64,000 bases of DNA from assembly GCA_029204225.1 (NCBI GenBank), contig CM055101.1:2844528-2908527 (forward strand), written 5' to 3'. The number at the start of each line of letters is the position of its first letter. The first letter of the stretch is position 1. The notes beneath the pieces are model-generated. The model worked only from the letters and a program-made list of their open reading frames with translations. It did not search any database and was not told where the DNA came from. A program made the translations under genes and the position numbers. Positions 61,750-64,000 of the stretch are shown in pieces. Source of the stretch: Diphasiastrum complanatum. Lineage: Eukaryota; Streptophyta; Lycopodiopsida; Lycopodiales; Lycopodiaceae.

Positions 61750-62250
61750 AATACTACCTTTGACCAATTTTTTTTTTATTTCATTCTTATTCTTTTCTAG
61801 TATTTTTCTGGAATTTATCGCGAATTTTCTTTTATCTTTTCTAATATTTTTCTTGACTTTTCTTTTATCTTTTCTAGAAATTTTCATGGAATTTTCTACA
61901 ACCTTCCAAATTTTTTCATAGTATTTTCGAGAACTTTTCGCGACACTCAATTTGTAAATCAAAACATGTTTTAATTTTCATGGACCGTTTTCGAGAATTT
62001 TTCTAGAATATTTTCTAGCATTTTTTTCCAATTTTTCAAGAAGTTTTCTAGCTTTCGTTTGAGAGATTGTTATAATTTTTCATTTTTCAAAAAAATTACG
62101 AGAAAATTTTCTAGTATCTTACCAGAATTTTCGAGAAATTTTTGTGAGTTTTTTAATCATTTTCTAGGATCCCACGAGAAGGTCTTGCAAAACTTTTTAG
62201 AATCTTTCTAGCATATTTTTGAGAATCTCTCGACCTACTTTTTGTATTCC
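61750..62250. repeat. T-rich quasi-repeat of TTTTCTAGAATTTTTC words
   Basis: About 500 bases are built from variants of TTTTCTAG/TATTTTTC, TTTTCGAGAATTTTTC and TTTTATCTTTTCTA. It follows gypsy pol directly and may be its 3' untranslated region or LTR. No terminal repeat was found. Confidence 0.6.
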
Positions 62251-62570
62251 TCCATTAAAGATGATGGCCACATGATCATCATTATTCACACGTGTGTACG
62301 CTCACATATTAAAACAAATATTGTTTCTTCTTAATTTATTTCTTTCCTTTTCACAAACGGTCTTCCTTTATTAAAGATCGATCTGTCAAATCATGGTTTC
62401 AAACTCTGAGCCATGTACGTCCTCCATAAATGGAAATGACAGATGTCAAGTCACATGCCACGTCATCATCCCTTCCACACAGCTATCGCATATCATCGTT
62501 ATTTTCCATTTTTCTTTCCTACACTTTCTTCCACAACGTCGCTCTCCAAAAATATTTACAGGAGGAGTGA

Positions 62571-63554
62571 ATGACGCGAATAAAGACAGAAGCTACTCTT
62601 TCTTTGAGCACCAATGCAAGGTCAATCACAATCAACCTCACAAAGTTGGAGGAAGAGTTGGCTGAGCTGAAGGAGCTCTCGAGTGAAGCCACCCCATCTT
62701 GCAGCGGGCCTGATTTACACGAAGAATATCTTCAAGTCCTGCTTCGCATTAATGACATCACACAACAACTTCAAGCTGTGTCATCCTGCTCCGGAGCCTC
62801 AGACCATCCAAACTACTTGGAAGCAGTCACGAAGATCGACAAGCTCGAAAAAGAGCTGTCAGATCTCAAGCAGCAATTGGACGATCAGAAGCTAGCTGCT
62901 GAGTTGCAAACTCAGGATTTGGCAACTGCATCTACACAGCCAAAGCGAACATGACGCAATCAGTTGAAGATATGTGCTGATAGATTCCGTGCATTTCCTG
63001 AACACTTCTGGAAATGGTGTTCACATGCATTTAATATTGAATTGCAATGGCATGTGGATTACATGATGCTATCAGGCACAGTAGCCATCGTCTTCGACGA
63101 GTGGAAGCGACCTTGGGATAAGGACGATTTTCTCTGGTTATGGGCCCAGCTCTCTATCGAGCAGAAAGGATGTCTCTGCTGGGGCATAATCCAGGGGAAA
63201 TTCCAGGTCGTACCTTTTGGATCATCAGAGTTATACATAGGCTCTTCGGCTATGTATGCTCTTGAATATATTCGAATCAAAGAATTCCAATTTTTGAGGA
63301 ACGAAGACAATAAGTGACATTTTTGGAAGCAAAAGTTGCAGTTTCAATTGTACAAACCACAAATTGTTGTGGATCTAGGTGCGTTCGATGATGTAGGGTT
63401 GCTGATTAATGTAAATATGGCCTATCCCGAACTCTTCAGTCTATATGTGGATTGGGAGCGGAACCTTGCAGAATATTTTGCGGAGATTCGACATAATCTG
63501 CAAGACAAAAGGAAGTCATTTCGTTACAAGCAGTTTTGTACATATTCTTTTTGA
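62571..63554 (+). pseudogene. Coiled-coil protein ORF with two TGA codons, unknown family
   Basis: One frame runs from ATG 62571 to a stop at 63552-63554 with only two internal stops, both TGA (62952-62954 and 63315-63317). The N-terminal 128 codons have heptad-like Leu/Glu/Lys segments (TKLEEELAELKEL, KIDKLEKELSDLKQQLDDQK) with a Ser/Cys-rich spacer. The second part reads FPEHFWKWCSHAF, VDYMMLSGTVAIVFDEWKRP and FGSSELYIGSSAMYALEYIR. The third has VVDLGAFDDVG and YPELFSLYVDWERNLAEYF. It follows gypsy sequence and could be a gag-like protein, but I see no gag or zinc-knuckle motif. Without the stops it would be about 327 aa. Confidence 0.5.
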
Positions 63555-63639
63555 CAGTTCGGAACTTTCGCGGCAAAGACATTGTTTTTCGTTCAAAATC
63601 TTTACGTTAAAAGCTCTTTTATTAGATTTTCAGCTTGTT

Positions 63640-63966
63640 ATTGTAAAGAAATCACTCTACATAGTGTGCTTGAGGAGTGACAATGGTGATGAGTACATAT
63701 CTACCAAGTTTAAGGTCTTTTGTGATGAGCATGGGATCAAGAGGGAGTATACAACATCAAGGACCCCACAACAAAATGGAGTGGTTGAAAGGAAGAATTG
63801 GACTTTATGTGAAAGTGATAAAGCTATGAGGTTAACTGCTAATCTTGACAAACCATTTTGGGATCAAGCTTTGTTGTGTGCCAATTTCTTGTGCAATAGG
63901 TGGCCAAGTACTATTTTGGATGGAGGGACACCTTTTGAGTGTTGGAGAGAGTGGGGAGATGAATAA
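63640..63966 (+). pseudogene. Ty1/copia integrase fragment
   Basis: Reads CLRSDNGDEYISTKFKVFCD, then REYTTSRTPQQNGVVERKNW, LCANFLCNRWPSTILDGGTP. The second catalytic Asp and the Glu are present with the usual 35-residue spacing. Sequence before about 63635 and after 63945 is unrelated, so this is an internal fragment of about 320 bases. Confidence 0.85.
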
Positions 63967-64000
63967 CAAACACGAATGAGACACGAACTCGAACAAGAAA

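Overview
This window looks like nuclear DNA from a vascular plant, probably a seed plant. Two multi-exon genes with clean GT-AG introns sit in a large bed of decayed transposable elements: Ty1/copia, Ty3/gypsy including a Tat-like lineage, CACTA, hAT, a Tourist-like MITE, short tRNA-derived SINEs and a possible LINE ORF1. Long pure GA/CT microsatellites are common. There is no bacterial gene organisation, no CRISPR array and no rRNA. I cannot name the species.

Host genes. (1) 7355-12285 (+): a three-exon lysophosphatidic acid acyltransferase of the plant LPAT4/5 type, 403 aa, with an hAT relic in its 3.5-kb first intron. (2) 33997-38157 (-): a ten-exon aldehyde dehydrogenase of 501 aa (ALDH2 family, cytosolic ALDH2C-like). 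Asn169, Glu268, Cys302 and Glu399 fall exactly at the classical ALDH2 positions. Both look intact; one serves membrane lipid synthesis and the other aldehyde oxidation. Nothing ties them into one pathway.

Layout. 1-4150: fragments of at least two minus-strand copia-type elements with primer-binding sites and LTR-like DNA. 5640-6596: a CACTA-type terminus with subterminal palindromes. 7.3-12.3 kb: LPAT. 13.4-17.1 kb: a decayed Ty3/gypsy element. 17.6-20.7 kb: repeats, microsatellites and a LINE-ORF1-like relic. 21.4-21.9 kb: copia RNase H fragment. 22.1-22.7 kb: relic of an intron-containing gene resembling DUF7869 proteins. 22.7-31.3 kb: a Tat-like gypsy element split by a nearly intact 6.03-kb copia element (TSD CAACT) and by an 86-bp SINE. 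31.9-33.4 kb: relic with a ParB-like DGQH motif. 34.0-38.2 kb: ALDH. 38.6-39.4 kb: degenerate tandem repeat. 40.3-40.9 kb: two more 86-bp SINEs. 40.9-45.7 kb: two same-strand CACTA TNP2 relics and a divergent second transposon ORF. 45.7-47.2 kb: 5' end of another copia element. 47.7-49.9 kb: an unrecognised relic gene. 50.3-51.9 kb: an array of palindromes. 52.1-58.9 kb: broken minus-strand copia elements, one carrying a Tourist-like MITE. 59.2-61.7 kb: gypsy pol whose integrase core is deleted. 62.6-63.6 kb: a coiled-coil ORF with two TGA stops. 63.6-64.0 kb: copia integrase fragment.

I found no intact novel system. The best leads are the 86-bp SINE family (three copies, each with a perfect 15-bp target duplication), the palindrome array at 50.3-51.9 kb, the second RNase H downstream of integrase in the Tat-like element, and three non-retroviral gene relics (22.1, 31.9 and 47.7 kb).
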